Assembly: GCA_010645155.1 (NCBI GenBank)
Contig: CM021315.1
Location: 8,291,126-8,355,125, forward strand
DNA length: 64,000 nucleotides
Source: Tigriopus japonicus
Lineage: Eukaryota > Arthropoda > Copepoda > Harpacticoida > Harpacticidae
Reading direction: 5' to 3'
Shown here in pieces: positions 21,578 through 36,883 of the stretch. The notes beneath the pieces were generated by a model, which searched no databases, was not told where the DNA came from, and worked only from the letters and a program-made list of their open reading frames with translations. The number at the start of each line of letters is the position of its first letter. The stretch's first letter is position 1. Both the position numbers and the translations under genes were made by a program.

Positions 21578-23895
21578 GATTGGTGCTCTACTTAAATAAA
21601 AGCTAGAGCCACTAGATCCCAATCTAGATTGGACTGCTTTGGATCCATTGCAGTCTCAGTCAGCTTGGAACACCGCTCTTGCACTCTGTGGGCCAATGGC
21701 TGGATGGAGGTGATCTTCCCCTGACTGTACTTTTCTCTCATCCATCGTTCCAAGGGCTTTCTCTCAAGTACGAGGACCAAAGGTCCATGCCAAACATAAC
21801 AAGACGATCTATTCGAGCGTGGCGCGAATTTCATTAACAGAGCTAGAGCATTCGAGTGAATGCTCAGTGTATAAGCTGCGTTTTCGCGATAAAAAACGTA
21901 GTTTATGTGGTGAAACTTGATCGAGCATGGTTATTTCTACATTGTGATACAATGCTTTCACTATGCTTCTACTATACTTCCAAATGGCTGAACAACTGAC
22001 CTGTAATTTATGCGCTGCAAGAAGCGAATAAAATAAGGAAATAACCAAATTTCTTTTGTCAAAAAAATCAGAAAAAAGTTGGGCTAAATCTTCAAACCTT
22101 TTTTTTCACCCTTACACCCAAAAAATCAACGTTATAAATGAGTAGGACTAGGTCTAAGAGAACTTTAAAGGGGTGTGTTACGTTTGGGGTTTCCAAAAAT
22201 GCTATCTGCACAGGTGCTCAGTTATATAATCATTATTTTGTGATAACTTTTCTTATACCATTAACACGTTTTTATCATCTTTATTATTTAGTCTACTCGT
22301 CGGCACCACAATCAAAGGTGGATTGAGTAAAAGACGATGTTCCCTATTCTCGAGAGACATTGGTCTATAACAAAATACAAGTTGAGAGTTATTCTTATGC
22401 ATGAAGACCTTTAACTCAACAAGTTTGATGGTTATGTACACTGTGACACATAAATCTTTGCCTCCTCAGAATCAAGACAAAATCTTACATATCTTCGCAT
22501 TTCCAAAATCAAAGAACAAAGCCTAAAAATAACTTTTGCAGTACATCTTTCAATCAGCTACTTTTAGCTTTACACTTTTCCAAACGAGTGATCAATAGTG
22601 CCAAAGGAACTTGATCCCCACACTAAGATTCAAATGTCCATGATTCCAGATTGTTTTCAAAAAAGTACTGTGCAAGAGCTGTCTTGATCTCTTATTTCAA
22701 AATGACGCCCAAATCAGTTGCTTTAGATATGGAGGGTGCCTGTGAGTATGATAAAAGCTGGATTAGTTGAATACAATCTAGAGTCACATTAACTACCCTT
22801 AAAATGTGAGACGTTTCGTTATGGTGAGGAGAAGAAAGGTAATGGTTCCAGAACAGATTGAATAGATTCACAAGCTGTCAAGAAAAATGTCTCAAAATTT
22901 GATAGAACCAAGATATATTGACCTAAACCCTGATGATGACATAGTTTAGCAAAATTTGTTGGTGCAAATGTCTTCTAAAGGCCCCAAAAGCCTAAATTGC
23001 ATCCAGACAACTGAAAACATTCATTGGATTTTTCCAACACTCATACAACCCAACTCAAACAGAATTCACATCATGTTATAAAACCTAATTTGCTCTTTTA
23101 ACTATCATTGAACCATCATCTAAATTTGAATCCATGGAAACCAAGCACAACAGAGCAATTGTATATCGTCCTTTGGGCACTTCTCAAATCATGGACACAT
23201 CAACTTTTACCAAAAAAAGAGCCTAAGGGAATCAATTCATTTTGATGAATTCCTCCTATAGTGTGACAAAAATGTGTATACTATAAAAGTAGTTTATAAA
23301 TGACTGATAAACGTATCTCATTTTGTAAATTTTCTTCGTTTGCAATTAGTAAGGCATAAATATGGGGTTTTGTCATGATTGTCAACAGGCAAAGATTTTT
23401 GTGTCACACTGTATAGTAATCCTTGAACTATAACAGTTGAAGGTATCTTTGTCTGTTGTGACAAACGCGAAACCGTTATCAAATGTCTCGGCTAGAGCAT
23501 TAGTTTTTACGTGATCAGCATTCAGCATTAAAAGCTAACGCTAAGTAAGTAACGCTAACGCTCTTTAGTAAAAGCCGTGAACACTGAACAGTCTTTCTTG
23601 TTTATATTTTAACAGGCTGACCGCGCGGGAATGAGCCGCAACTTGACCTCGTCTCATTCGGAAGATCAAGGCGAGCTTGAAGAAACCGGAATCTCGAGAA
23701 CTAAGAACATTAAACCTTACTTTTTGCCAGTTCCCTTTTGTTACGCTCCCGTTCAATCAACTAACGCCAAATCCCACCACCCTACATTTGATAGCCCTCT
23801 TTCCTTATCAACTCTCGGGTCACCCTGGTCTCACCCCTGGCAAACGTAAACAAAAGGTTGAGACAAATCGAAGGACCGTACCCACAAAACCAACC
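21578..23895. other. Region between CNIH4 and MED8; no gene supported
   Basis: Short open frames occur (for example on the minus strand at 21592-21834) but none shows a family motif or splice context. A good acceptor (TTTATATTTTAACAG, AG at 23612-23613) lies 283 nt before the MED8 start and may mark its 5' UTR. A short upstream frame begins at the ATG at 23631. Confidence 0.45.
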
Positions 23896-24756
23896 ATGGC
23901 TCACGCTCCATCCCAGGCGGGTCTCTCAGCCCTAGGCCCGCCCACCTCCGCCTCCACCGGCGGCACCGGGGGCGGCAACGCCTCGGCCGAACGCGAGCAA
24001 AAACTCCTAGACGACGCCACGGCCAGTTTATCTTCGCGCATCCAAGAGCTCAAATCCTCGATCGCCGGACTCATCGCCAAACTCGAGACCGATCCGCACC
24101 TCAATTGGCCTTCTTTCCTAGATTCCTACGGCGTCATCACGGGTCAACTCAACTCGCTGCTCAAGAACATCAAGAACCCGGAACGGACGCCCAATCTCAA
24201 GAAATACATCTGTTTGCCTTTGCTCTTGAGTCCGGAACGCGATGAGGCCGTGTTGCGATTAACCGAAGGTCGCGTGGCCACTTTTTCCCACGATCTCGTG
24301 CCGCATTATCTCCGAACCAACCCCGATCCCGATGTGCAGTCCAAGCATCAGGGTTATGAATCGAGGGCCTCGTCTTTAAGTCAGGAAACGGCCAATAAAC
24401 AATTGTCGGTCATGGAAAAAATTATGCGCGAAACGGGCAAAACCATCAATCGCGAGAAGGAAGATATGGATTCGCGGGCTTCCAATCGCGCCGAGATTGA
24501 GAAGACGTGCACGATTGAGGATACGTATGGGCTGGTGGCTAGCGTGAGTTTGGGCAAGGGACTCAAACAGGCCCCCATGGGGCCCATGGGCGGGCATGGC
24601 GGGTTGGCCAGTGGTTCGGGTGGCCCGGGTGGAGGCGGTGCCCGGGCTCCCCCGCCTGGCGGGAGTTTACCGGGTGGACCCATGGCCAAAGTGCCCAGTT
24701 TGATCAAGACCAATATTAAAGCGGCCACGCAAGTGCATCCTTATTCTCGACCTTGA
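23896..24756 (+). CDS. MED8: Mediator of RNA polymerase II transcription subunit 8
   Basis: MED8 is a head-module subunit of Mediator, linking activators to RNA polymerase II. Single exon, 286 aa (human ~268). A Gly/Ser/Thr-rich start precedes the helical core at about 36-145 with SSRIQELKSSIAGLIAKLE, NWPSFLDSYGVITGQLNSLL and YICLPLLLSPERDEAVLRLT, then a second conserved block ending NRAEIEKTCTIEDTYGLVAS. A Gly/Pro-rich low-complexity stretch spans about 227-262. The coding sequence is distinctly GC-richer than its flanks. The ATG at 23896 has a good context (ACCATGG) although the frame is open further upstream. No AATAAA lies between its stop and RBM7, whose start is 108 nt downstream. Confidence 0.93.
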   Translation: MAHAPSQAGLSALGPPTSASTGGTGGGNASAEREQKLLDDATASLSSRIQELKSSIAGLIAKLETDPHLNWPSFLDSYGVITGQLNSLLKNIKNPERTPNLKKYICLPLLLSPERDEAVLRLTEGRVATFSHDLVPHYLRTNPDPDVQSKHQGYESRASSLSQETANKQLSVMEKIMRETGKTINREKEDMDSRASNRAEIEKTCTIEDTYGLVASVSLGKGLKQAPMGPMGGHGGLASGSGGPGGGGARAPPPGGSLPGGPMAKVPSLIKTNIKAATQVHPYSRP

Positions 24757-24835
24757 CCCGTGTAGATAATACAAATGGAAATTGAATGAAATGATATGAC
24801 GGTCCAATTTGGCAGCTGTCACCGATGATGACTTT

Positions 24836-24856
24836 GTTACTTTTTGTCTTTTCCAG
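24836..24856 (+). promoter_or_regulatory. 3' splice acceptor directly upstream of the RBM7 ATG
   Basis: TTACTTTTTGTCTTTTCCAG precedes GGGTCTTG and the RBM7 ATG at 24865. The acceptor lies 100 nt after the MED8 stop. It could be a trans-splice site for a downstream cistron, or the end of a 5' UTR intron overlapping MED8. Confidence 0.7.
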
Positions 24857-24864
24857 GGGTCTTG

Positions 24865-26077
24865 ATGGAGTTAAAAGGTGAACCCGCTCCGAGTGATGAG
24901 CAACTTCGGACTTTATGGGTGGGCGGGATTTCGGACCAAGTGGATGAGGAAATCCTCTTTGAATTGTTTTTGAACGTAAGTCCAGCTTGCCATTCTAAAG
25001 TGCGCGTCAATACCATTACTGACTTTGTGAAGGATACTTTTGGTAAGAGTCCCTAAAATGAAAGACTACTACACGTTTAAATTTTTAATTCCAAATCTCT
25101 ATTCAACATGAGAGAAAAATCCTATACGTTTGACAGGGGGGATGAAAATGTACCCCAAGCAATAGATTTCCATAAACGCACAAGACTTTGCAAAATGTTA
25201 ACGTGTAACACACACGTCTTTCACTTTTTATCGCTATCTGTTTGATACTTAGTATCAAATATCAGCCAATCTCGTGCATCCTTCTAATCATAGTGACTCT
25301 CCTTCGGATAATATGTGTTTCAGGCCAAATGTGCCGCAAAATAGGATTTTAACTTGCCTTCGTTTTAATCGATACCTTGCGTATTTGTATTGTGAATGAA
25401 ACAGCTTCTTGGCAAATTTGGCAAAAATAAATGTGAATCCGTCCATCCGAGCCATCTTCATAATAAGAATAATTCATTTTCAGGCCGGTCCACTTCAAAG
25501 CGTCAAGATACCCTTCGATCGGGAGACCAAACGACAGAAACCCTTCGCCTTTGTATTATTCCAACATCCCGAGAGCGTTTCCTACGCCGTGGACCTCTTC
25601 AAAGATGTGACTCTCTTCGGACGTCCAATTCGACTTCAGAATAAGGAAACCGGAGCTGGAATGAACGACACCCGTGGGCCTCAAATGAACGGACACTCAA
25701 GGGGCCATCATCGCTCCTTCTCGGCCCCTGATTTCCAGAACACGCCCAATCACGGGTATCCTCATCCTCCTAACAGCCCTTACAATTATCCCACTCCCCC
25801 TGGACCGCCCGTCCGAGAATCTAGTTACAATAATGGACATTCTTCTCATCATCGAGAACGGTCTTCGAGCCGCAATGACTATGGCGACTATTATCGCCGA
25901 GATGATCGAAGCCACTACCATCAACAACATCAGTATCATCAGCCACAATATCATCAAAGTCGGAGCTACGAGGATCGGAGACCGCGAGAAAGAAGTTACG
26001 ATCGGAGTCGTGACTATGATCGACGAGATCATCGAGGAAGTAGTAGGGAAAGTGGTGGAGGATATCATCGGAGATGA
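24865..26077 (+). CDS. RBM7: RNA-binding protein 7 (NEXT complex subunit)
   Basis: RBM7 is the RNA-recognition subunit of the nuclear exosome targeting complex with MTR4 and ZCCHC8. Exons 24865-24975 and 25484-26077 join in phase 0 (donor GTAAGT, acceptor TTTTCAG) and give 234 aa. One RRM spans about residues 14-93: RNP2 is LWVGGI, ELFLN|AGPLQSVKIPFDRE crosses the intron as in family members, and RNP1 is KPFAFVLF. GRPIRLQN ends the fold. The C-terminal ~130 residues are rich in His, Tyr, Ser and Arg (HHRERSSSRNDYGDYYRRDD), likely disordered. AATAAA is at 26143-26148. RBM11 is a close relative; RBM7 is the more usual invertebrate assignment. Confidence 0.88.
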
Positions 26078-26142
26078 CGATTCAAGACTTGATTGTACTA
26101 TGTTGATCTCGCTCGACTACATTCTGGTATTGTTGGAGTACA

Positions 26143-26148
26143 AATAAA
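26143..26148 (+). terminator. Poly(A) signal AATAAA of RBM7
   Basis: The AATAAA lies 66 nt past the RBM7 stop. Two acceptor-like sites follow (CTTGTCTCTTTCAG ending about 26215, and TTTGCTTCTTCAG ending about 26295) before the next gene's ATG at 26381. Confidence 0.55.
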
Positions 26149-26380
26149 AATTCGGAGACTGATATCTTGTAGTTCTTCTTGACCTTGTAAGAATTTACGG
26201 CCTTGTCTCTTTCAGGTATGTCGTTCAAGTGTTAGCTTGATTTTATATGCCTTCGGCGACTTATTAGTATGTAACGATTTGTTTGCTTCTTCAGGTCATA
26301 ATTGATAATCTTATCTTGAATTCATGCATATTCCCTCGAGTCTGCTCGTTCAGTCTCCAATTGGGCTCTTTATGTGAATT

Positions 26381-29300
26381 ATGGATTACTTAAATAAGTT
26401 GGACCATTTCCTGACCCAGAACCTTGACGATGGCTCAAATCCGGCCAAAATCCTGGATTCGGCTCTTTATAACCTCAAACCATGGCAAATCGTGACCCTT
26501 TCTTTGATTTCTTGGATCTCCTTGCGACTTTTCATTAAAAGTCTCATTTGCATCAAAAGTTAGTGACCATTTTTGTCAACGTGAAAACGAACCCTAATTC
26601 CATTTGGGACCCATTGCAGACACCAATTGGAAAGTGGCTCTCTTTAGAACCCTGCGCAAGATCCCTTTCGTTCAAAGGAAGATTCAAGAGGAACTTGATA
26701 AAACCGTGGGCGAAATGGAAGTTGAGCTCAAAGAGCAGATTGGAGGCTTGGCCTATCACCAATCTCTTCCCAAAGTCGGATGGAGCAAAGACCAGGTTTT
26801 GAAGGAAATCCAAAAGAACATGGATTTAGGTAAGATCGCTAATTAAAGACTTTCAATTGATGCACCTTCCCTTCTCTACGCACGGTATTAAAAAAATCAC
26901 ATCAAGTTTCCAGAGAAATTCCTTAACACTAATAGTTATGTTTTCGACCAAGTGGAACAACTTTGATTTACCATTTTTATTTCAGTCTGGTCTAGGTTAA
27001 AAGTCAATATCATCAATTTCTTGACCTGTAATGACAAAACTTACAAGAATAAAAAATACTTAGTTCGTTTTATGAGATTAAAAAAACCTTTGTTTCCTTG
27101 GGCATTTGAGTTTCACATCCATAGAATATTTCGCTTTTTGAGGTTAAAAATGGGCCAGATAAACTTGATTTACTCAGCAGCTGATTGACATATTTTCATT
27201 TAATTTCGATTCAAGAGGTATCTTAGACAACTCTAAAAATATGTTGATCAGATTTTTTAAAACATGTTAGTTTATTAGGTTTTCGTAGGTGTATAACTTT
27301 TAATCTAGACCTGACTTAGATAAAAGTTGTAATCAAAGTTGTTCCACATGGTTTCATGGGTCAGAAGCATAACTTCAAGTATTTGGCAAGTTCCCTTCAA
27401 ACTTGACAAAATATTTAGTACCGTGTACACCCAATGTAGGGAATTGAAAAAAATCCTGTGAAAGGTTTCCTTGAGAGAGGTTTCATTGAGATCGTTCTCT
27501 CTAAAACAAGTTTATTCTCAATACAAGTATATTCCTGAATATTTTTTTGTTTGTCACTTTAGGCAAGTTCAAGGCTGAAACAGGAGCTTTATCTGGTACT
27601 TGTCACAAGCCTCCAAATATGGAACGAGTCGAGACCATGACTAGTGCCTACAGTTTGACAGCCTTTGCTAATCCCTTAAATCCGGATGCATTTCCCGGAA
27701 TCCGGAAATTTGAAGCTGAGGTGGTTCGAATGACATTGAATTTGTTCCATGGCGATGATAAAGCTTGTGGAACGGTGAGACTAAGAAGCAAATTGTTAAG
27801 GTGAAGTTTTGACTTTGCTTTTCTTCTAAAATTAGATGACATCAGGCGGAACTGAGAGCTTGATCATGGCTTGTAAAGCTTACCGTGGTTATGGAAAGGC
27901 TAAAAAGGGAATTACCAAGCCTAATATTGTGATGTCGGTAAGCATACAGAAGTTTAAAAAAGGCTTATCTGACGAAAACATCAAAATTACAAATGAATAA
28001 AATTTTCACCACCTCCAAACTATCTTATAATAACTATCCAAAAAAGTACTAAATCAAAATAAATTATTCCCGTGAAAGGCCAAAGACATTTTCTCAATAT
28101 TGCTATGTGATGTAGTTCTTAAACATTTAGGCACCATCGATATTTGAAAACTTGGCCTTTTTCCCGAATATTTTTGGCTGAAAGTGACCTTTATTTTTTC
28201 AACATTATTTCATCAGTCTAGTGGCCACGTGGGGTTTGACAAAGCCGGGCATTTGATGCATATCGAAGTTCGTCATGTTCCCATGGATCCGAAAACCATG
28301 CACCCAGACCTGAAAAAGTTCCGCAAAGCCATCGACTCCAATACAATCATGGTGCATACAACCTTACCAAAATGTATCATCCACGCGATGCCTAAAGTGC
28401 AAATATTTTTCTTATTAGTTGGTGGCCTCTGCTCCCCAATATCCCCATGGGATTATGGACCCCATTGAAGACATCGCCCAAATTGGTCTGGACTACGACA
28501 TTCCCGTGCACGTGGACGCATGTTTGGGCGGATTTCTGATTGCTTTCATGGAGGAAGCCGGTTTTGAGATCGGCAAGTTCGACTTCAAAGTCCCTGGAGT
28601 GACCAGCATTTCGGCAGACACTCACAAATTCGGCTATGCTCCCAAGGGCTCCAGTGTGATCATGTACCGCAACAAGGAGTACATCCATTACCAATACTAT
28701 GTATCGGCGGACTGGACCGGTGGGATTTTTGCCAGTCCCACGATGGCAGGATCAAGATCCGGGGGTCTCATTGCTGCCACGTGGGCTTGTATGGTTAACC
28801 ATGGCATGGATGGTTACCGAGAGTCCACCAAGAACGTGGTTTCCACTCTTCAGTACATCGTTAAAGAGTGAGTGGTTTTGATTTAAATCAAGGACCATTG
28901 ATTTCCTCTGGACAACAAGGCTAGCAATGCAAGTTATTTTTTGAGATTGTTTCACTCCAGCATTTGATTGAGCTAACCGCTGAAACGCGGCACGTTCTTT
29001 GAAGAATAATTCAATTGATTGGTTCTTCTGGAAATCATCAATTTCACTAGTCTTGCAATTTCTAGTCTCTTGTTTAAACCCATATGCAGCATAATCCGAT
29101 TTAAAGGTACTAAACTTCCTTTTGTCTTATCTTAGAATTCGGTCAATTAAGGGCCTGAGGGTGTTGGGCGACCCTCGGTCTTGTATTGTGGCTTTCACGT
29201 CTGATGATTTCCACATCTTTTCTTTAGCGGATGCCATGAAAGAAAAGGGATGGTTGCTTTCATGCCTTCAATATCCGACCTGGTAAGGCCAATGATTTCA

Positions 29301-30195
29301 CCAGACTTGTGTCAATTACTTTTAAAATGTAATTAATTACGATTAAAATTACATTGGTCTCAAAAGTAATTAAATACAATTACAATTACTTTATTTTCAG
29401 ATGTAATTAATTACGATTGAAATTACATTGGTCTCAAAATTAATTCAATACAATTACAACTACCTTTTTTTCAAATGTAATTAATTACAATTACTTTCCA
29501 AAAGTAACTGAATTACATTCAATTACATCATTTTTTCAAACCAAGCTTGAGCTCCTTTGTTTTCAAGTGCAAAATGAGCAAAGAGCATCACGAACCTATG
29601 AGCTTTTGGGGAATCAATTTACACACCAAAAAATATTGGAAGGACGGGGGAAATTCTGCGAAATTTCTACTCTCAGAACTGCTTATGTAGATGAAAATGT
29701 AGTAATAATTTGTTTTTGAAAAATGTCAATTACATTGGCTCAAATGCGGTCAATCACAATTACAATTACTTTGATCTCAAATGCAATTAATTACAATTAC
29801 TTGGAAATTATTTGCTCAAAGTAATTGCAATTGTAATTACAATTTCATCACAGGTCTGGATTTCACCAATAATATTTTCAAATCTCATAAATAAAAGGTC
29901 TTTTTAGTGTCCATTTGTACGTCATCCCAATGCACACCCAAAAGGGCGTGAAAGAGAACTTCTTGAAAGAGTTAAGAGCAGTGGTGGACATTCTTCTGAC
30001 ACGCCCCAAGGACACAAAATTAGAGGGTCGAGTAAGTACCTAACACTTAGATCAATAACGTCTCACTCCCATAATTTTACCAATCCACTATAATAGGCTG
30101 CTGTTTATGGAATGGCCCAAACTCTACCGGATCGCGGTCTTGTAGACGAAATGGCTCAACAATTCCTCGACACCCTCTACACGACCAAGAATTAA
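26381..30195 (+). CDS. SGPL1: Sphingosine-1-phosphate lyase
   Basis: This is a PLP enzyme of the ER membrane that cleaves sphingosine-1-phosphate to phosphoethanolamine and hexadecenal. Nine exons: 26381-26558, 26620-26829, 27563-27774, 27836-27937, 28217-28351, 28419-28867, 29136-29282, 29908-30031 and 30097-30195. Phases are consistent and the product is 551 aa (human 568). An N-terminal membrane helix lies at about 35-55. Then come [46 protein letters not shown] and [15 protein letters not shown], where the Lys (about residue 349) should form the PLP Schiff base. The C-terminus [20 protein letters not shown] is also conserved. The donor of exon 5 (GTGCAT) is weak. Intron 7 is filled by a MITE and intron 2 holds a foldback relic. 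It starts 303 nt after RBM7. Confidence 0.93.
27180..27375. repeat. Diverged copy of the foldback element in SGPL1 intron 2
   Basis: CAGCAGCTGATTGACATATT through AGTTGTTCCACATGG follows the order of motifs of the 56464-57571 foldback arms (CAACAGCTGAGTTATTTGAC; TTAGGTATATAACTTTT; AAGTTGTTCC) but is strongly diverged. Non-coding. Confidence 0.45.
29302..29858. mobile_element. hAT-like MITE in SGPL1 intron 7, rich in TAATTAC
   Basis: The ends CAGACTTGTG and CACAGGTCTG form a short inverted repeat with one mismatch. They are flanked by a perfect 8-bp duplication GATTTCAC (29294-29301 and 29859-29866). The inside is a run of diverged TGTAATTAATTACAATTAC units. The octamer does not fit either common hAT consensus, but 8-bp duplications are still characteristic of hAT elements. 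A related TAATTAC-rich patch lies at 7925-8005. Confidence 0.75.
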
Positions 30196-31329
30196 TCAAT
30201 TTCGCCAGTGTTTTGGAATGGTTGGATGTGATCATCATTGTCATCCATCAAATTGAACTATCTTATCAACCACAGAAGTCAAAACGCTCCACCATAAATC
30301 ATTCATTATCGTCATCATTATCTCTCGGCGTTTTGCTCTCGAGTCATTCTTGGGCTACCTGTTTCGCTCAACCTGTCACGCTCGATCGATTACGCGCGGT
30401 TTCCCGCCAATATTTCCGCCCTCTCACTTGTTGAGAATTGCCTTAGGGCCACATTCACATGTGAAAGAAGCCCCGAGGGGAGATTTTCTGGCCCTCGGGC
30501 GACAGATCTCAACAACAATCCATCATCGGGGGGATTTGTACACTTGTCAAAACCCAAGCTGTCAGTGTCACTTTAAAAACGATTGATCAAATCGGGGGGG
30601 CTCGAGCTACTCATGCGTGTCTTCAAGGTGGATGTCGACCAAAACTTTGTCGAAAAGTACTCAAAGGGGTGGTTTGATGGGTATCTTTTCTTGTTTTATA
30701 TTCTAGCAATCTTATTTCCTAAATATCAGTAAATACTGTACCAACAAGAATCGCAAATCTTGTTCTGAAAGAGCTTCTTTAAGAAAAAGAAGAGTTAAGT
30801 CTCTTGTGCTTCCTCGCTCCCAATACTCGAAATTCTGCTAATATTTTCAAAATTAATATAAAAAACTTTGTAAAGTAGATAGATGTAGAAAAATATAAAA
30901 GTCCAGAATTCTAGTCGTCCTTTGTTGCGTTCGAGTTTGGCCAACTGGAAACCTTCCGACTTCATTTGATTGATGGGTGATGGATGTTCGATTTCAAGAT
31001 CATTAGCGCAGATCAAGATCGCAGCTGATAGAGTGAAGCTCTGGTGAGAATTAGACCAATGAGTAGTCAACGATACATAGAGTTTAGAGTTAAAGCTACA
31101 AGTTTATTCACCGTGCAATGCTTAAAATAAGGTTGAATCTAAATTCCAAGACATAATTTTTTTCAGTTTTTTAAAAGTTAAAATGGCAATGGTGATGGTT
31201 TAAGACATGGCCAAATTGAGTGGGTTAGATGGAATTCCCCCGAGGCAGTGAGGAGCCTAAGACTTCCACTGGCTTTTGTAAAGTAATCTCGGAAGTGTCG
31301 TCTCCTAGATTATCGATGGGTGGGTCCGT
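30196..31329. other. Convergent intergenic region between SGPL1 and enolase
   Basis: It holds the 3' UTRs of both genes. A short plus-strand frame at 30614 (MRVFKVDVDQNFVEKYSKG) has no family match that I recognise. The enolase AATAAA (minus) is at 31103-31108. No other gene is seen. Confidence 0.4.
31103..31108 (-). terminator. Poly(A) signal AATAAA of enolase
   Basis: TTTATT on the plus strand reads AATAAA on the minus strand, about 225 nt downstream of the enolase stop. Confidence 0.55.
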
Positions 31330-34735
<3,406 letters not shown>

Positions 34736-36513
34736 TTAACTCTTGTTAATGGTAGATTTAAAGTAAAAATCGATGCCTTTTTGCTGACCACTCTTGGGTT
34801 TTGAGCCTCGACTTGGGCCCGAATTTCGCGGACCTCTCGGCGTATTGGGTTTGGGACCAGTTTTATGGAAATGGCGGCTCCATTCGGGTGCAATGACGGC
34901 TGGCACTGGATAATCCACCCCCAACTCAAGGCCAATGGTGCTCAGTTCCTTCTCAGAAAGTGTCCATGGAACATGAATCTTTGCTTGAGGCACTCGATCC
35001 AACTCCGGAATCCATGTCCGGATGAATTTGCCTTCGGGATCGTAATCCAGACCTTGCTTGATCATGTTGAATTTCCTGTTTTCCCGCGGATCATTCCCGA
35101 TTCCGGCCGAGTAATTCCAATTCCCATAGTTACTACAAACGTCGTGATCGAGCAACAGAGATTCGAACCATTCCGCACCCAATCGCCAGTCCAAATTGAG
35201 GTCTTTGACTAGAAAACTGGCCACATTTTGACGACCTCGGTTCGACATCCAACCCGTGTGAAGCAATTCTCGCATGTTAGCATCCACAAACGGGACTCCA
35301 GTTCGGCCTTCGCACCACATTTTGAACAGATTCGGGTTGGTTTGCCATGGATAAGGTTTACCCATGATCCCACCAGGATAGAAGATGAGATCGGCATATT
35401 TCCAAGACACAAACCGGAAGTAATCCCGCCAAATGAGCTCGAAGATGACCCAATAAGTGGATTGATTCGCTACTCGTTCAGCCTCGTACTCTTTGAGCTT
35501 GTGATAGATGTAACGAGGTGAGATACTTCCATTGGCCAACCAAACGCTAAATTTGGTCGAATACTCAGTACCCAAGAGACCATTACGGGTCTCCTTGTAC
35601 TTGGCCACATTATCCGATACCCAATAGTATTGACGAATGCGTTCTAACCCAGAAGTTTCGCCGCCCACAAATGGAAAAGCCGATCGCTTGTCCGGATAAG
35701 TTCCATCCTTTGCCACGGGTTCCAGTTTGAGATCAGCCAAGGTTGGGATATCCCCCAATTTGCCATTCTCCACCTGAGGTAAGGGTTTCCAATTGGGACA
35801 TTCGGCAATGAGATCTCGAACCTTGCATCTGGCTTCCACAGTCTTTCTGAATTGCGTGTAAGTATCGGGAATATCTTTCTTGGCGTAGGGCAAATCATCA
35901 CGATGGAACAGAGTGGCTCCCCAAAAGGTCTTGACTTGAATCTGGGCAGCTTGACAGATCTTGGCAATGGACGATTCCACTTGAATCTCTTCAGAGCAAA
36001 CCTCTTTTTGAAACACGACAGCGGAGACGGCAGCGGGGGATTTGGAACATTGAGTAATGAGCTCTTGAATGGCCACGGCGGGTTTGTCTCTCCTTACAAT
36101 CAGATTGGAACCGCGTTTCTGGAGGGATTGACGCAAATCGGACAAGGATTCCAGTAGAAACTTGCTTCGATGCAAGCCAGTTTTGGGGAATCCGAAATGA
36201 TACGTTCCCTAAAATGTATTATTTTTAAACTGTTTAGTGGGTTCTTGTTGAAGTTGCATTATCATGGATCAATCCCAACTACATGCTACACACCCTTAAG
36301 AGGCTCAAAGCCCTTAAATCTGTGTCGTGATACTGTTTGATCTGGGTATAATCTTTCAACTCTTCAAATATTTACCTTAAAATGATCAGGATCGAGACAA
36401 TACAATGGAAGTACATAGTCAAAGTTCTGATGGGCCCAAGTCAGACACTCATTGTCATGAATGCGAAGATCATTACGAAAGAAGTAGATCACAGTTCGAA
36501 GTTTACTTGACAT
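34736..36513 (-). CDS. cry-dash: Cryptochrome DASH (photolyase family)
   Basis: CRY-DASH proteins bind FAD and a folate antenna and repair cyclobutane dimers, mainly in single-stranded DNA. Minus exons 36513-36376 and 36208-34736 join in phase 0 (donor GTAAAT) and give 536 aa; family members are near 520. The N-terminal photolyase domain starts TVIYFFRNDLRIHDNECL. DASH-typical motifs are TYHFGFPKTG, FWGATLFHRDDLPY and IPDTYTQFRKTVEARC. The FAD domain holds STKFSVWLANGSISPR, YWVIFELIWRDYFRFVSWKY, NMRELLHTGWMSNRGRQNVA and DHDVCSNYGNWNYSAGIGND. The tail is Lys/Pro-rich and ends STINKS. It differs from animal circadian cryptochromes and 6-4 photolyases in these blocks. Confidence in the class is high; activity is inferred. 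Confidence 0.93.
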
Positions 36514-36883
36514 GATTCCTACCAATGATTTGGGAAGCGTGTGAATGTTGTGGATAAATTCAATCGAGGTTGGGCGATCCTTGAGCAATTACAAACTTTA
36601 CGTAACCAATTTGTTTCGAACTTGCCAGAACGAGTCTGACACCCTGTTTGTAACTTCAAACTTCCTAATTCTTACATTCAAGTATACAACAAACATCCAT
36701 ATACAATATAAGCTCCAGTCAAACAGCGCGAGTAAATAACATGATAACAGAGGTTAGAGCCATATAAGGTCTTTTATTTATCAACATTTCGATCTCTGAG
36801 GATTAAAAAATGCGTTTTATTTTGACAAGACGGGGACTGATTTTTTCAGTTAAAACACCAGAAAATTGGAACTAGTAATGACT
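36514..36883. other. Short intergenic region upstream of CRY-DASH and downstream of HSP70
   Basis: It contains the HSP70 3' UTR (with the minus-strand AATAAA at 36816-36821) and the CRY-DASH 5' flank. The spacer is only about 370 nt. No further gene. Confidence 0.5.
36816..36821 (-). terminator. Poly(A) signal AATAAA of HSP70
   Basis: TTTATT on the plus strand, 63 nt beyond the HSP70 stop on the minus strand (reads AAAATAAAACG). Confidence 0.6.

Noticed and set aside
21592..22048. Minus-strand frames just upstream of CNIH4, possible 5' exons
   Set aside because: CNIH4 already has a complete N-terminus matching family length, and the frames have no recognisable content.
23631..23849. Short ORF upstream of MED8 as a separate gene
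   Set aside because: It overlaps the MED8 5' region in another frame with no family signature; at most an upstream ORF.
29302..29858. Plain microsatellite of TAATTAC units
   Set aside because: Matching ends and a perfect GATTTCAC duplication show that it is a bounded inserted element.
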